DNA from: Limnohabitans sp.
GTDB taxonomy: Bacteria > Pseudomonadota > Gammaproteobacteria > Burkholderiales > Burkholderiaceae_C
Direction: 5' to 3'
Length of the DNA: 39,186 nt
NCBI RefSeq assembly: GCF_030158565.1
Contig: NZ_JAOASQ010000053.1
Span: 1 to 39,186 of the forward strand
In this document: positions 30,933-39,186 of the stretch, piece by piece
Layout of the letters: each line of letters starts with the position of its first letter
How positions within the stretch are numbered: position 1 is the first letter of the stretch
Translations under genes and position numbers: made by a program
Notes under the pieces: model-generated
Databases searched by the model: none
Seen by the model: only the letters and a program-made list of their open reading frames with translations
Told to the model about the DNA's origin: nothing

Positions 30933-32114
30933 TTACACCAACTCCAGCGCCACCGCTGTGCCTTCGCCGCCGCCGATGCACAGCGTGGCCAGGCCTTTTT
31001 TGAGGCCACGGGCCTTGAGCGCGTGGATCAGTGTGACCATGATGCGGGCACCGGACGCGCCAATGGGGTGACCCAACGCGCAAGCGCCGCCGTTGACGTT
31101 GACCTTGTCGTGCGGCACGTTCAGCTCTTTCATGAGCGCCATGGGCACCACGGCAAAGGCTTCGTTGACTTCCCACAGGTCCACGTCTTCGACTTTCCAG
31201 CCGGCTTTGGTCAGGGCTTTTTGCGTCGCACCCACCGGGGCGGTGGCGAACCATTCAGGTTCTTGGGCGTGTGTGGCATGGCTGACGATGCGGGCCAGCG
31301 GTTTGCAACCCAATTTGGCGGCGGTGCTCTCGCGCATCAACACCATCGCGGCCGCGCCGTCGTTGATGGACGAGCTGCTGGCGGCGGTGATGGTGCCGTC
31401 TTTCTTGAAGGCAGGCTTCAAGCTGGTGATCTTGTCGAGCTTGACTTTGCCGGGACCTTCGTCGATGGACACCACGCGTTCGCCGCTGCGGTCTTTGACT
31501 GTGACGGGCGTGATCTCGGTGGCGAAGGCACCCGACTCGGTGGCGGCCTTGGCGCGCTGCACGCTGGTGGTGGCAAAGTGGTCTTGCTCGGCGCGGGTGA
31601 AGCTGTATTTGGCGGCGCAATCTTCGCCAAAGGTGCCCATGCTGCGGCCGGGCTCGTAAGCGTCTTCCAGGCCGTCGAGCATCATGTGGTCAAAAATGCG
31701 GTCGTGGCCCATGCGGTAGCCGCTGCGGCCCTTGAGCATGAGGTAAGGCGCGTTGGTCATGCTCTCCATGCCACCGGCCACCAGCACGTCGTGCGTGCCT
31801 GCGACCAACATGTCGTGCGCGAACATGGCCGCACGCATGCCCGAGCCGCACATTTTGGACAAGGTCACGGCACCAGCGCTCTTGGGCAAGCCGCCCTTGA
31901 AAGCCGCTTGGCGTGCGGGCGCTTGGCCTTGGCCAGCCATCAGGCAGTTGCCAAACAGCACTTCGGTGACCAGCTCAGGGCTGATGCCGGCGCGCTCCAC
32001 AGCGGCCTTGATGGCAGCGCCACCCAGGTCGTGCGCAGACAGGCTGGCGAAATCACTTTGAAAGCTGCCCATGGGGGTGCGGGCAGCGCTGACGATGACG
32101 ATGGGGTCGGACAT
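30933..32114 (-). CDS. Acetyl-CoA C-acetyltransferase (thiolase)
   Basis: This is a 393-residue thiolase II. Catalytic residues are visible: C89 in SKMCGSGMRA (acyl-enzyme cysteine), H in GGACALGHPIGASGAR, and C in LATLCIGGGEGTA. It interconverts acetoacetyl-CoA and two acetyl-CoA, the last step of leucine breakdown and a first step of polyhydroxybutyrate synthesis. The start is ATG 32114 (MSDPIVIVSAARTP). Its place in the ivd cluster favours the catabolic role; this is inference from context. Confidence 0.94.
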   Translation of the reverse strand: MSDPIVIVSAARTPMGSFQSDFASLSAHDLGGAAIKAAVERAGISPELVTEVLFGNCLMAGQGQAPARQAAFKGGLPKSAGAVTLSKMCGSGMRAAMFAHDMLVAGTHDVLVAGGMESMTNAPYLMLKGRSGYRMGHDRIFDHMMLDGLEDAYEPGRSMGTFGEDCAAKYSFTRAEQDHFATTSVQRAKAATESGAFATEITPVTVKDRSGERVVSIDEGPGKVKLDKITSLKPAFKKDGTITAASSSSINDGAAAMVLMRESTAAKLGCKPLARIVSHATHAQEPEWFATAPVGATQKALTKAGWKVEDVDLWEVNEAFAVVPMALMKELNVPHDKVNVNGGACALGHPIGASGARIMVTLIHALKARGLKKGLATLCIGGGEGTAVALELV

Positions 32115-32158
32115 GGTTTTCTCCAATCAGTAAAAAATCGCCACGCCACCCCACAGGG

Positions 32159-32827
32159 TCACGCGGCCGGAAGCATGCCACCACGGGGGTAGCGTTTGAA
32201 AGCGTTGCGGAACACATCGACCACTTCACCGGCGTGGCTCATGCTCACGCCGAGGTCTTTGACCAGGCCGTTGTCCAGGCCATAAATCCAGCCGTGCACG
32301 GTGACCTTTTGGCCGCGGCTCCAGGCGTCTTGCATGACGTTGGAGAGCGCGACGTTGCCCACTTGCTCAATGACGTTCATCTCGCACAGGGCGGTTTCGA
32401 GTTCGGCTTGCGCGAGATGGTTCAGGCGCTGGCGATGGCGCAAATGCACGTCCTGCACATGGCGCAGCCAATTGTCGGCCAGCCCCACGCGCATGCCCCG
32501 TGCGGCAGCCAACACACCGCCGCAGCCGTAGTGGCCCACCACCATGATGTGTTCGACCTTGAGCGCATCGACCGCGTACTGGATGACCGACAAGGCATTC
32601 AGGTCAGAGTGCACCACCAGATTGGCCACGTTGCGGTGCACGAAGACCTCGCCCGGGTCGAGGCCGGTGATCTGGTTGGCGGGCACGCGGCTGTCGGAAC
32701 AGCCGATCCACAAATACTTGGGGTTTTGCTGGCTGGCCAGACGCGAGAAATACGCGGGGTCCTGCCGGACCATGCTTTGCGCCCAGGTCCGGTTGTTCTC
32801 AAAAAGGTGTTGTAGTGAGGTGCTCAT
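32159..32827 (-). CDS. can: Beta-class carbonic anhydrase
   Basis: This is a 222-residue zinc enzyme interconverting CO2 and bicarbonate. Ligands are C43 and D45 in WIGCSDSRVPA, and H99 and C102 in VVGHYGCGG. The family pieces DPGEVFVHRNVANLV and VHGWIYGLDNG are present. It lies between isovaleryl-CoA dehydrogenase and thiolase genes. Bicarbonate supply for methylcrotonyl-CoA carboxylase is a plausible reason for the linkage (inference; the carboxylase genes are not in this window). Confidence 0.96.
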   Translation of the reverse strand: MSTSLQHLFENNRTWAQSMVRQDPAYFSRLASQQNPKYLWIGCSDSRVPANQITGLDPGEVFVHRNVANLVVHSDLNALSVIQYAVDALKVEHIMVVGHYGCGGVLAAARGMRVGLADNWLRHVQDVHLRHRQRLNHLAQAELETALCEMNVIEQVGNVALSNVMQDAWSRGQKVTVHGWIYGLDNGLVKDLGVSMSHAGEVVDVFRNAFKRYPRGGMLPAA

Positions 32828-32856
32828 GCGTCAATTGTCGCAGTGCAACAAAAACC

Positions 32857-34038
32857 TCAGCAGGTTTCGGAGAACAGTTCGCGGCCGATCAGCATGCGGC
32901 GAATCTCCGAGGTGCCCGCACCGATTTCGTACAGCTTGGCATCGCGCCACAAACGGCCCAGCGGGTATTCGTTGATATAGCCGTTGCCGCCGAAGATCTG
33001 CACGCCCTCACCGGCCATCCAGGTGGCTTTTTCAGCGGTCCACAAAATGACGCTGGCGCAGTCCTTGCGCACTTGGCGCACATGCTCGGTGCCCAGCAAG
33101 TCGAGGTTCTTGGCCACGGTGTAGGCAAAACTGCGCCCGGCCTGCAGCACGGTGTACATGTCGGCCACCTTGCCCTGGATCAGCTGGAACTCGCCGATGC
33201 TCTGGCCGAACTGCTTGCGGTCGTGGATGTAGGGGATCACGTTGTCCATGACGGCCTGCATGATGCCCAGCGGGCCGCCAGTCAGCACCGCGCGTTCGTA
33301 ATCCAGGCCACTCATCAGCACCTTGGCGCCATTGTTCAGGCCACCCAGAATGTTCTCGGCGGGCACTTCCACGTTCTCGAACACCAGCTCGCCCGTGTGG
33401 CTGCCGCGCATGCCCAGCTTGTCGAGCTTTTGCGCGATGCTGAAACCCTTCATGCCCTTTTCGATCAAAAAGGCCGTGACGCCGCGCGCGCCCAGCTCGG
33501 GCTCGCTCTTGGCATAGACCACCAGGGTGTCGGCATCCGGGCCGTTGGTGATCCACATCTTGTAGCCGTTGAGCAGGTAGTAACCGCCTTTGTCTTCGGC
33601 CTTGAGCTTCATGCTCAGCACGTCCGAACCCGCACCGGGCTCGGACATGGCCAACGCACCGACGTGCTCGCCGCTGATCAGCTTGGGCAGGTATTTGGCG
33701 CGCTGGGCTTCGTTGCCGTTGCGCTTGATCTGGTTGACGCACAGGTTGGAGTGCGCGCCATAACTCAGGCCCACAGAGGCGCTGGCACGGGAGATTTCTT
33801 CCATGGCGATCATGTGCGCCAGATAGCCCATGTTGGCGCCGCCGTATTCCTCGCCCACGGTGATGCCCAGCACGCCCAGGTCGCCCATCTTGCGCCACAG
33901 GTCCATCGGGAACTGGTCGTTCTTGTCGATCTCGGCCGCGCGGGGGGCGATCTCGGCTTGGGCAAAGTCACGCACCGCGTCGCGCAGGGCGTCGATGTCT
34001 TCACCGAGTTGGAAATTCAGGCCGGGCAAATTGTTCAT
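32857..34038 (-). CDS. ivd: Isovaleryl-CoA dehydrogenase
   Basis: IVD oxidises isovaleryl-CoA to 3-methylcrotonyl-CoA in leucine catabolism. The 393-residue protein starts [20 protein letters not shown]. It has [41 protein letters not shown] and [20 protein letters not shown]. Its catalytic glutamate sits in the helix [20 protein letters not shown], the position special to IVD, with [16 protein letters not shown] at the C-terminus. The in-frame region upstream overlaps the thioesterase gene and is not conserved. It is co-directional with the thioesterase upstream and carbonic anhydrase downstream. Confidence 0.95.
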   Translation of the reverse strand: MNNLPGLNFQLGEDIDALRDAVRDFAQAEIAPRAAEIDKNDQFPMDLWRKMGDLGVLGITVGEEYGGANMGYLAHMIAMEEISRASASVGLSYGAHSNLCVNQIKRNGNEAQRAKYLPKLISGEHVGALAMSEPGAGSDVLSMKLKAEDKGGYYLLNGYKMWITNGPDADTLVVYAKSEPELGARGVTAFLIEKGMKGFSIAQKLDKLGMRGSHTGELVFENVEVPAENILGGLNNGAKVLMSGLDYERAVLTGGPLGIMQAVMDNVIPYIHDRKQFGQSIGEFQLIQGKVADMYTVLQAGRSFAYTVAKNLDLLGTEHVRQVRKDCASVILWTAEKATWMAGEGVQIFGGNGYINEYPLGRLWRDAKLYEIGAGTSEIRRMLIGRELFSETC

Positions 34039-34079
34039 CAGGTTCTCCGAAGGTCTTGGACAAACGCGCGCAAGGCGCG

Positions 34080-34544
34080 TCAATAAGTTCGCGGCACTGG
34101 GGCCAGGGTTTGTTGCATCACCGCGCAAGGCGAGCTTTTGCCGTTGGCGTCGATGTGCACCACCTCGGCGGTGGTTACCACCACACGGCGACCGGCCTTG
34201 ACCACCTTGCCGGTGGCGCGGATCTCGCCGCCTTGGTAGCTGCTGAGGAAATTGATCTTGTATTCGACGGTGACGACTTCCATGCCCTCGGGCACCACGG
34301 TCAGGGCGGCATAACCGCCTGCGATGTCGGCCAGGGCGCCGATGGCACCGCCGTGAAAACCGCCTTGCTGCTGTGTGGTCTTGTCGCCATAGGGCAGCGC
34401 CAACTCAACCTGGCCTTCGCTCACCGACAGCAAGCGCACGCCCAAGTGCTGCATCATGCCCTGGCGGGCCAGGCTGCGGGCAACACGTTCATGGGCTGGG
34501 GTGGGGGTGGTCACGGCGGATGTCTGCAAGAAAGAAGAAGCCAT
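34080..34544 (-). CDS. PaaI-family thioesterase (hotdog fold)
   Basis: This is a 154-residue hotdog-fold acyl-CoA thioesterase of the PaaI/YigI type. The signature is [26 protein letters not shown], with GG(F)HGG the usual active-site loop, then [31 protein letters not shown]. It may relieve CoA trapping when branched acyl-CoAs build up. ATG 34544 is used (a GTG lies one codon upstream). The 24-bp operator palindrome ends eight bases from it, so a start slightly downstream is possible. First gene of the minus-strand cluster running to the acyl-CoA dehydrogenase. Confidence 0.88.
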   Translation of the reverse strand: MASSFLQTSAVTTPTPAHERVARSLARQGMMQHLGVRLLSVSEGQVELALPYGDKTTQQQGGFHGGAIGALADIAGGYAALTVVPEGMEVVTVEYKINFLSSYQGGEIRATGKVVKAGRRVVVTTAEVVHIDANGKSSPCAVMQQTLAPVPRTY

Positions 34545-34551
34545 CACTCTA

Positions 34552-34575
34552 ATTGACGTTTACGTAAACGTCAAT
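34552..34575. promoter_or_regulatory. Perfect 24-bp palindrome, probable MerR/LiuR operator 1
   Basis: ATTGACGTTTAC is followed by its exact complement GTAAACGTCAAT. It lies directly before the thioesterase-ivd cluster, and the minus-strand TTGACG could be its -35. The site resembles the LiuR-type sites before leucine/isovalerate genes. Compare operator 2 at 35056-35075. Confidence 0.75.
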
Positions 34576-34582
34576 CAGGGTT

Positions 34583-34987
34583 TTACCCGCCTGAGGTGGC
34601 TTTGGAGGCCTTGGTCAGCAGGGTTTTGGTTTCTTTTTCGTGGGTTTTGACCTCGTCCAGCGTGGCCTCCAGATCAGCCAGCTGCGATTCGAGCTGCTGG
34701 CGGTGCTCGGCCAGCACCACCAAAAACTTTTTCAGCTGCGGCACCGTGTCGCGCGGGCTGTCGTACATGTCGATCAGGTCTTTGGCCTCGGTCAGCGACA
34801 GGCCCAGGCGCTTGGCGCGCAATGTCAGCTTCAGGCGGGTGCGGTCACGGGCCGAATACACCCGGTTGCGCCCACCGGGCCCCGAGCGCTCGGGCTCCAG
34901 CAGCCCCATGTCTTCGTAAAAACGGATGGCGCGGGTGGTCAGGTCAAATTCCTGCGCAAGGTCGCTGATCGTGTAGGTGCTGGCCAT
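34583..34987 (-). CDS. liuR: MerR-family regulator (LiuR-like)
   Basis: This is a 134-residue MerR-family transcription factor. The winged helix begins YTISDLAQEFDLTTRAIRFYEDMGLLEPERSGPGGRNRVYSARDRTRLKLTLRAKRLG, followed by a dimerisation coiled coil (about 75-130). No metal-binding cysteines are present, which excludes the metal-sensing branch. Orthologs called LiuR regulate branched-chain amino acid degradation. The gene lies between two related palindromes and next to ivd, which supports that role. The symbol is assigned from context and similarity, so it is tentative. Confidence 0.85.
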   Translation of the reverse strand: MASTYTISDLAQEFDLTTRAIRFYEDMGLLEPERSGPGGRNRVYSARDRTRLKLTLRAKRLGLSLTEAKDLIDMYDSPRDTVPQLKKFLVVLAEHRQQLESQLADLEATLDEVKTHEKETKTLLTKASKATSGG

Positions 34988-35055
34988 GGGGTACTCCGTC
35001 TTTGCGCACTGGGGACAGGCCCTTGACGGCCCCCCCCCTAGAATGCTTTTGATGC

Positions 35056-35075
35056 TTGACGTTACGTAACGTCAA
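35056..35075. promoter_or_regulatory. Perfect 20-bp palindrome, probable MerR/LiuR operator 2
   Basis: TTGACGTTAC is followed by GTAACGTCAA. It is the same motif as operator 1 but one base shorter in each half. It lies between the divergent regulator gene and the metallo-beta-lactamase-fold gene, so it probably controls both. A run of nine C (35030-35038) lies between it and the regulator start. Confidence 0.75.
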
Positions 35076-35107
35076 TTGAGCGAATGCTAACCCAAACGAC
35101 TGCCCGC

Positions 35108-36196
35108 ATGTCCAATTCCGCACAAGCCACTCCTCTGGACTACCCCCACGCCGACCAACTCCCGGCGCCAGGCAGCGTGATGGAAGTCGCCCCCGGTGTG
35201 CTGTGGCTGCGCATGGGCCTGCCTTTTGCGCTGGACCACATCAACCTGTGGCTGTTGCGTGACCAGCTGCCCCACCCCACCCAGACCGGCGTGACGCAAG
35301 AAGGCTGGACCGTGGTGGACTGCGGCATCGACAACGAGGCGACGCGCGAAGCCTGGCTGAAAATCGAAAAAGAACACCTGCAAGGCCTGCCCATCCTGCG
35401 CGTGCTGGTCACCCACATGCACCCCGACCACATGGGCCTGGCGCATTGGCTGTGTGAGCGCTGGCAAGCCCCTTTGTGGATGAGCACCGGCGAATACCAG
35501 TCGGCCGTGATGGCCCAGTCGGGCGTGTCCAACTTCGGCGGCGAGCCGACCATGCGTTTTTATGCCGTGCATGGCTGGAACAAAACGGAAGACCTTTTGC
35601 AAATCAAGGCCCGTGTGGGCTACTACCCCAGCATGGTGCCGCAAGTGCCTCAGGCTTATGTGCGCCTGATGGCCGATGACACGGTCAGCATTGGCGGGCA
35701 ACACTGGCGCTGCATCAGCGGCTTCGGTCATTCGCCCGAACACATGGCCTTGTACAACGCGCAAAGCCAGATCCTGATCAGCGGCGACATGCTGCTGCCC
35801 TCGATCTCGACCAATGTGAGCGTGTATGCGCAGGAGCCTCAGGGCAATGCCTTGCAGCTGTTCCTGGACTCGCTGACCAAAATGCAAAACCTGCCGGACA
35901 GCACCCTGGTGCTGCCCTCACACGGGCGCCCCTTCAAAGGCGCAGCACGGCGCATTGCGCAGCTGCGGGCACACCACGACGAGCGCCTGAGCGAGCTGCT
36001 GCAAGCGTGCACCGCTCAAGCCCTGTCGGCGCATGAAGCGCTGCCCGTGCTGTTCAAGCGGCCCCTGAACGTGCACCAGACCACCTTTGCCATGGGCGAG
36101 TCGGTGGCCCACCTGCACATGCTGTGGCTGGGCGGGCAATTGCGGCGCGAGCTGGGCGCCGACGGCATCTACCGCTTCAGCCGCACTCAGTCCTGA
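35108..36196 (+). CDS. Metallo-beta-lactamase-fold hydrolase
   Basis: This is a protein of about 362 residues in the MBL superfamily. The binuclear metal site is visible: THMHPDHMG (HxHxDH), then HSPEHMAL, ISGDMLLPS and VLPSHGRPF. A C-terminal extension (about residues 280-362) with VLFKRPLNVHQTTFAMGESVAHLHML resembles the helical domain of LACTB2-like members. Substrates for this group are uncertain; thioester or RNA hydrolysis are known in relatives. I prefer ATG 35108 over ATG 35084 because the operator and promoter run up to about 35080. Control by the neighbouring MerR-type regulator suggests a role in acyl-CoA metabolism (inference). Confidence 0.85.
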   Translation: MSNSAQATPLDYPHADQLPAPGSVMEVAPGVLWLRMGLPFALDHINLWLLRDQLPHPTQTGVTQEGWTVVDCGIDNEATREAWLKIEKEHLQGLPILRVLVTHMHPDHMGLAHWLCERWQAPLWMSTGEYQSAVMAQSGVSNFGGEPTMRFYAVHGWNKTEDLLQIKARVGYYPSMVPQVPQAYVRLMADDTVSIGGQHWRCISGFGHSPEHMALYNAQSQILISGDMLLPSISTNVSVYAQEPQGNALQLFLDSLTKMQNLPDSTLVLPSHGRPFKGAARRIAQLRAHHDERLSELLQACTAQALSAHEALPVLFKRPLNVHQTTFAMGESVAHLHMLWLGGQLRRELGADGIYRFSRTQS

Positions 36197-37101
36197 GCCA
36201 GGCCCATGGGCGCTTGCTTGAGGGCTTTGCGGCGCTGCGCGTAATCGGGCATGACCTCGCCCACCGTCTCCCAAAAGCGGGGGCTGTGGTTCATCTCGCG
36301 CAGGTGCGCCAACTCGTGCACCACCACATAGTCGATCTGGCTGACCGGCAAATGGATCAGCCGCCAGTTCAGCCGAATGTGCCCATCGCTGCGCGCACTG
36401 CCCCAGCGGGTGTTGGCACTCGACAGGCTGAGCTTGCTCCAGCGCACGCCCAGCAAGGGCGCAAAGTGCTGCAGACGCTGCTCAAACAAGTTGCGGGCCT
36501 GCTTCTTGAGCCAGGCTTCGGCCACCTCGCGCACCTGTGTGGTGGAAGCACCCGGCGGCACGCTGACGGGCAAACGCTGCACATCGGGTGAGCCCTCGTG
36601 CAGCGGCGTGCCGCGCTCGAGGACACACAGCTGCACCGTGCCGCCCAAAAAGGGCACGTGCGCACCATGCGTCCACTCGATGGCTTGCTGAAACTGTTCG
36701 GTCTGGCGCTGCTTGAATTGCTGCAACTTGGCCACGATCCAGGCGCCTTTTTCCTGCACGGCGGCATCCACCTCACGCAAGGTGACCCAGCTGGGCGCAC
36801 GCACCACCAGCCCTTCGGCCCCCACCAGAAAACCGATGCTGCGCCGGCGTGAGCGCTCGAACAAGAACGACACCGTCATGCCATGCAAAACCGCATGGCG
36901 GTTGGCGTTGGGGTGGGTAAAGCCCGTGGTCTCAGGCGTGGGCAAAACGCGCAGCGGGGGCGCGCCCGTGGGGGGCGATGCTGGCGGCGGCTCAGAAGAC
37001 GGCAGTACTGGCGCCACGGCCGGAGCCACGGCCGGGGCAGTGGGCACCACAGGGTCACCGCCGGTGAAAAAATCCAGCACAAACTGCAAAGGCGCGCGCA
37101 T
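36187..37101 (-). CDS. YgjP-like M48-type metallopeptidase (DUF45)
   Basis: This is a 304-residue protein. A proline/alanine-rich N-terminal segment (about 17-55) is followed by the YgjP-like domain: RSIGFLVGAEGLVVRAPSWVTLREVDAAVQEKGAWI, SKLSLSSANTRWGSARSDGHIRLNWRLIHLP and the zinc site VVHELAHLREMNHSPRFW (HExxH plus a downstream His). Role unknown; the family is often annotated as SprT-like or M48. Its 3' end overlaps that of the convergent MBL-fold gene by ten bases. It is the last visible gene of the glyS-gmhB-plsC unit. Confidence 0.9.
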   Translation of the reverse strand: MRAPLQFVLDFFTGGDPVVPTAPAVAPAVAPVLPSSEPPPASPPTGAPPLRVLPTPETTGFTHPNANRHAVLHGMTVSFLFERSRRRSIGFLVGAEGLVVRAPSWVTLREVDAAVQEKGAWIVAKLQQFKQRQTEQFQQAIEWTHGAHVPFLGGTVQLCVLERGTPLHEGSPDVQRLPVSVPPGASTTQVREVAEAWLKKQARNLFEQRLQHFAPLLGVRWSKLSLSSANTRWGSARSDGHIRLNWRLIHLPVSQIDYVVVHELAHLREMNHSPRFWETVGEVMPDYAQRRKALKQAPMGLAQD

Positions 37102-37119
37102 GCTTCGCCCAGCTCCGGC

Positions 37120-37863
37120 TCAGGGTTTGGCCGGGTAGGCCTCGGGATCGAGGCGGTGCATTTCGGCTTCGATCCAGTTTTCAACTTCGAGCATCAGCTC
37201 TTCGGCACTGCGGCCCACGCTGGGAATGGCTTGGCCAATCGAGATGTCCACCACGCCTGGCTTCTTGATGAAGGCCTTGGTTGGCCAGCAACGAGCCGAG
37301 GTCACCGCGATCGGGATCACGGGCACACCAGCGGCAATGGCCAATCGCGTGCCCCCGGTTTTGTACTCGCCTTTTTGGCCCCGCGGGATGCGCGTGCCTT
37401 CGGGGAACATGATGACCCACACGCCTTCTTGCATGAGGCGGCGACCTTGTTGCACCACCTTGGCAAAAGCGCGTGCACGCTGGCTGCGGTCGATGTGGAT
37501 CATGTCCAGACGGCCCATGGCCCAACCAAAAAATGGCACGCTTAGCAGCTCTTTCTTGAACACATAGGCCAGCGGGTGCGGCATGATCGCGGGCATCACA
37601 AAGGTCTCCCAAGTCGACTGGTGTTTGACCAGCAAGACCGCCGGGTCTTTCGCGCCCTGGGGCAAGTTCTCCATGCCCTGGATGCGGTTTTGGATGCCCA
37701 AAATCACCGTGCCCGCATTGACCGACAGGCGCAGCCAAGCCGCGCAGATCCAGTACAGACGGGTGCTGCTGATGAAGTAGGAAACCACCACCACAAACAG
37801 CGCCCAGGGGATGACCGTGATGGCCATCCAGAGCATGTGGAGCACGGCGCGGATGAAGTTCAT
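37120..37863 (-). CDS. plsC: 1-acyl-sn-glycerol-3-phosphate acyltransferase (PlsC family)
   Basis: This is a 247-residue inner-membrane acyltransferase making phosphatidic acid. An N-terminal hydrophobic helix (about 8-31) precedes motif I KHQSTWETF, here H81-x4-E86 instead of the usual H-x4-D. Also visible are FKKELLSVPFFGWAMG (motif II region), FPEGTRIPRG (motif III) and VPVIPIAV (motif IV). The H-x4-E form is a conservative change that I believe is common in this bacterial group. It is eleven bases downstream of gmhB and 18 upstream of the peptidase gene, so all three are probably co-transcribed with glyS. Confidence 0.93.
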   Translation of the reverse strand: MNFIRAVLHMLWMAITVIPWALFVVVVSYFISSTRLYWICAAWLRLSVNAGTVILGIQNRIQGMENLPQGAKDPAVLLVKHQSTWETFVMPAIMPHPLAYVFKKELLSVPFFGWAMGRLDMIHIDRSQRARAFAKVVQQGRRLMQEGVWVIMFPEGTRIPRGQKGEYKTGGTRLAIAAGVPVIPIAVTSARCWPTKAFIKKPGVVDISIGQAIPSVGRSAEELMLEVENWIEAEMHRLDPEAYPAKP

Positions 37864-37874
37864 GGGGTGTGGGC

Positions 37875-38450
37875 TCAGTTCGAGGACAAAGAGGTTTCAC
37901 CCAAAAGGTGATCAACAAACGCCGACAGGTTGGCGTGCACCTGCGTTTGCGCCGGGAAGGTCGCGGGCAGGGCTTGGCCCTGCACGTCGGGGTGCCGACC
38001 GGTCAGCACCAGGTGCGGCGCGCAGCCTGCGGCGTGCGCGGCCTGCATGTCGCGCAGGCTGTCGCCCACATAGGGCACGCCATGCAGGTCGATGCCGTAG
38101 CGCTCCTGGATCTGGTGCAACAAACCCGGCGCGGGCTTGCGGCAGGTGCAGCCTTCATCGGGCGCATGGGGGCAATAAAAAATCGCATCGATGCGGCCAC
38201 CGGCAGCGGCCACCATCTTGACCATGTGGCTGTGCACCGCATTGAGCGCGGCCATGTCAAACAGACCACGGCCCAGACCCGACTGGTTGGTCGCGAGCAC
38301 CACATGAAACCCGGCATGGTTGAGTCGGCTGATCGCCTCCAGCGAACCGGGCAGCGGATGCCACTCGTCGGGCGACTTGACGAACTCGTCACTGGCCCGG
38401 TTGATGGTGCCATCGCGGTCCAGGATGACGAGTTTCAAGTGGGTGTTCAT
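37875..38450 (-). CDS. gmhB: D-glycero-beta-D-manno-heptose-1,7-bisphosphate 7-phosphatase
   Basis: GmhB removes the 7-phosphate from heptose bisphosphate in lipopolysaccharide core precursor synthesis. The 191-residue HAD protein has VILDRDGTIN (D11, D13), ATNQSGLGRGLF and the family zinc loop YCPHAPDEGCTCRKP (Cys, His, Cys, Cys). VGDSLRDMQAAHAAGC follows. The start is ATG 38450. It lies 13 bases downstream of glyS, a frequent betaproteobacterial arrangement. Confidence 0.95.
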   Translation of the reverse strand: MNTHLKLVILDRDGTINRASDEFVKSPDEWHPLPGSLEAISRLNHAGFHVVLATNQSGLGRGLFDMAALNAVHSHMVKMVAAAGGRIDAIFYCPHAPDEGCTCRKPAPGLLHQIQERYGIDLHGVPYVGDSLRDMQAAHAAGCAPHLVLTGRHPDVQGQALPATFPAQTQVHANLSAFVDHLLGETSLSSN

Positions 38451-38463
38451 GGCTGTGAGCGCT

Positions 38464-39186
38464 TCAGGCCGCCAGGCGCGACAAGTCGGCCACGCGGTTC
38501 ATCGCCACATGCAGGCTCTTGAGCAGGCCCTGGCGGTTCAGGCGCAGGTCCATCTCTTCGGCGTTGACCATCACATCGTCAAAGAAGGCGTCCACCGGCG
38601 CGCGCAAGGCGGCCAGGGTTTGCAGGCTCGCAGTGTAGTCACCGGCCTTGAACTGCGCTTCGGATTCGGGCAACAGCTTTTGCATCACGGCGTGCAGGTT
38701 CTTCTCGGCCTCTTCCTGCAGCAGCGCGGGGTTGACGTGGGCATCCACCTCACCGGCCTTTTTCAAGATGTTGCCGATGCGCTTGTTGGCGGCGGCCAGA
38801 GCCGGGCTTTCGGGCAAGGCGGCGAAGGCGCGCACGGCCGACAGGAACTGGCTGACCTGACCCAGACGGGCGGGACGCAAAGCCATGACGGCATCCACCT
38901 CTTGCGCGCTGAAGCCTTGCTCACGCAGGCTGCCGGCCAGGCGGTCGTAGATGAAATCGATCAAGGCGTCTGCGCTGCCCGTGATCTTGTCGCCAAACAC
39001 CGGCGCAGACAGGGCCAGCAATTCGGGCAGGCCCAGGGCGACGTCTTTTTCGATCAGCATGCGGATCACGCCCAGCGCGTGGCGACGCAAAGCGAAAGGG
39101 TCCTTGTCGCCGGTGGGCACATTGCCGATGCCGAACATGCCGACCAGGGTTTCGAGCTTGTCGGCCAGCGCCACCACCAGGCCCAC
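38464..39186 (-). CDS. glyS: Glycyl-tRNA synthetase beta subunit (C-terminal part, cut by window edge)
   Basis: This is the C-terminal 240 residues of GlyS, the tRNA-recognising subunit of the alpha2beta2 enzyme. Diagnostic segments are LADKLETLVGMFGIGNVPTGDKDPFALRRHALGVIRM and FIYDRLAGSLREQGFSAQEVDAVM. The anticodon-binding-like C-terminus follows (AANKRIGNILKKA, PVDAFFDDVMVNAEEMDLRLNRQGLL). The frame continues out of the window to the right. Confidence 0.97.
   Translation of the reverse strand: MGLVVALADKLETLVGMFGIGNVPTGDKDPFALRRHALGVIRMLIEKDVALGLPELLALSAPVFGDKITGSADALIDFIYDRLAGSLREQGFSAQEVDAVMALRPARLGQVSQFLSAVRAFAALPESPALAAANKRIGNILKKAGEVDAHVNPALLQEEAEKNLHAVMQKLLPESEAQFKAGDYTASLQTLAALRAPVDAFFDDVMVNAEEMDLRLNRQGLLKSLHVAMNRVADLSRLAA

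Noticed and set aside
1..39186. CRISPR array, tRNA or rRNA genes, prophage, integron
   Set aside because: No regularly spaced direct repeats, cloverleaf-like intergenic sequence, rRNA segments, or integrase/transposase frames were found on reading both strands.

Overview
This window is chromosomal DNA of a GC-rich betaproteobacterium. It is most likely Burkholderiales, family Comamonadaceae (Limnohabitans/Rhodoferax-like). The basis is the residue-level look of the housekeeping proteins plus several neighbourhoods typical of that group: SAH riboswitch-ahcY-tlyA-metF, glyS-gmhB-plsC-ygjP, rplM-rpsI-erpA, paaABCDE behind a TetR-type palindrome, and an ivd cluster beside a MerR-family regulator. 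No genus can be fixed from the sequence alone. No tRNA, rRNA, CRISPR array, transposase or integrase was recognised.

Layout, left to right. 1-1.9 kb (minus strand): the ruvAB operon, interrupted by a mazEF-type toxin-antitoxin pair whose toxin stop overlaps the ruvB start. 2.0-3.5 kb (plus): phoH-like gene and ybeY. 3.45-3.75 kb: the convergent ybeY/dbpA gap, filled by two long perfect hairpins that share one identical 29-nt loop. 3.75-8.05 kb (minus): dbpA, a RelE/XRE toxin-antitoxin pair, an unrecognised ORF framed by repeats, and an OmpA-family gene with an unusually AT-rich, TGACA-studded upstream region. 8.5-11.2 kb (minus): dtd, a cation-efflux gene, tyrS. 11.3-14.0 kb (plus): an M23 peptidase and anmK. 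14.0-15.4 kb (minus): erpA, rpsI, rplM. 15.6-20.5 kb (plus): rlmJ and the phenylacetyl-CoA epoxidase operon paaABCDE. 20.5-24.9 kb (minus): ompW and the methyl-cycle operon ahcY-tlyA-metF-rlpA, led by an S-adenosylhomocysteine riboswitch. 25.2-26.9 kb (plus): prfC. 27-28.9 kb: HAD phosphatase, glyoxalase-like gene, ychJ, rhodanese. 29-34.5 kb (minus): an acyl-CoA/branched-chain degradation cluster (acyl-CoA dehydrogenase, SDR, thiolase, carbonic anhydrase, isovaleryl-CoA dehydrogenase, thioesterase). 34.6-36.2 kb: the MerR-type regulator and a metallo-beta-lactamase-fold gene, with two related palindromic operators. 36.2-39.2 kb (minus): ygjP-like peptidase, plsC, gmhB and the 3' part of glyS.

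Most genes are core metabolism and translation. The accessory signal lies between and inside them. Two families of palindromic repeats are scattered through the window. One copy of each sits in frame inside a conserved gene: paaD (flanked by a 9-bp direct repeat) and prfC (with a 7-residue tandem repeat). The most unusual structure is the hairpin pair at 3467-3731. Each hairpin follows the stop codon of its own gene and has a perfect 24-25 bp stem. Read in the direction of the upstream gene, both have exactly the same 29-nt loop, while the two stems differ from each other by changes mirrored in both arms. That pattern suggests a mobile or RNA-level 3'-end element.
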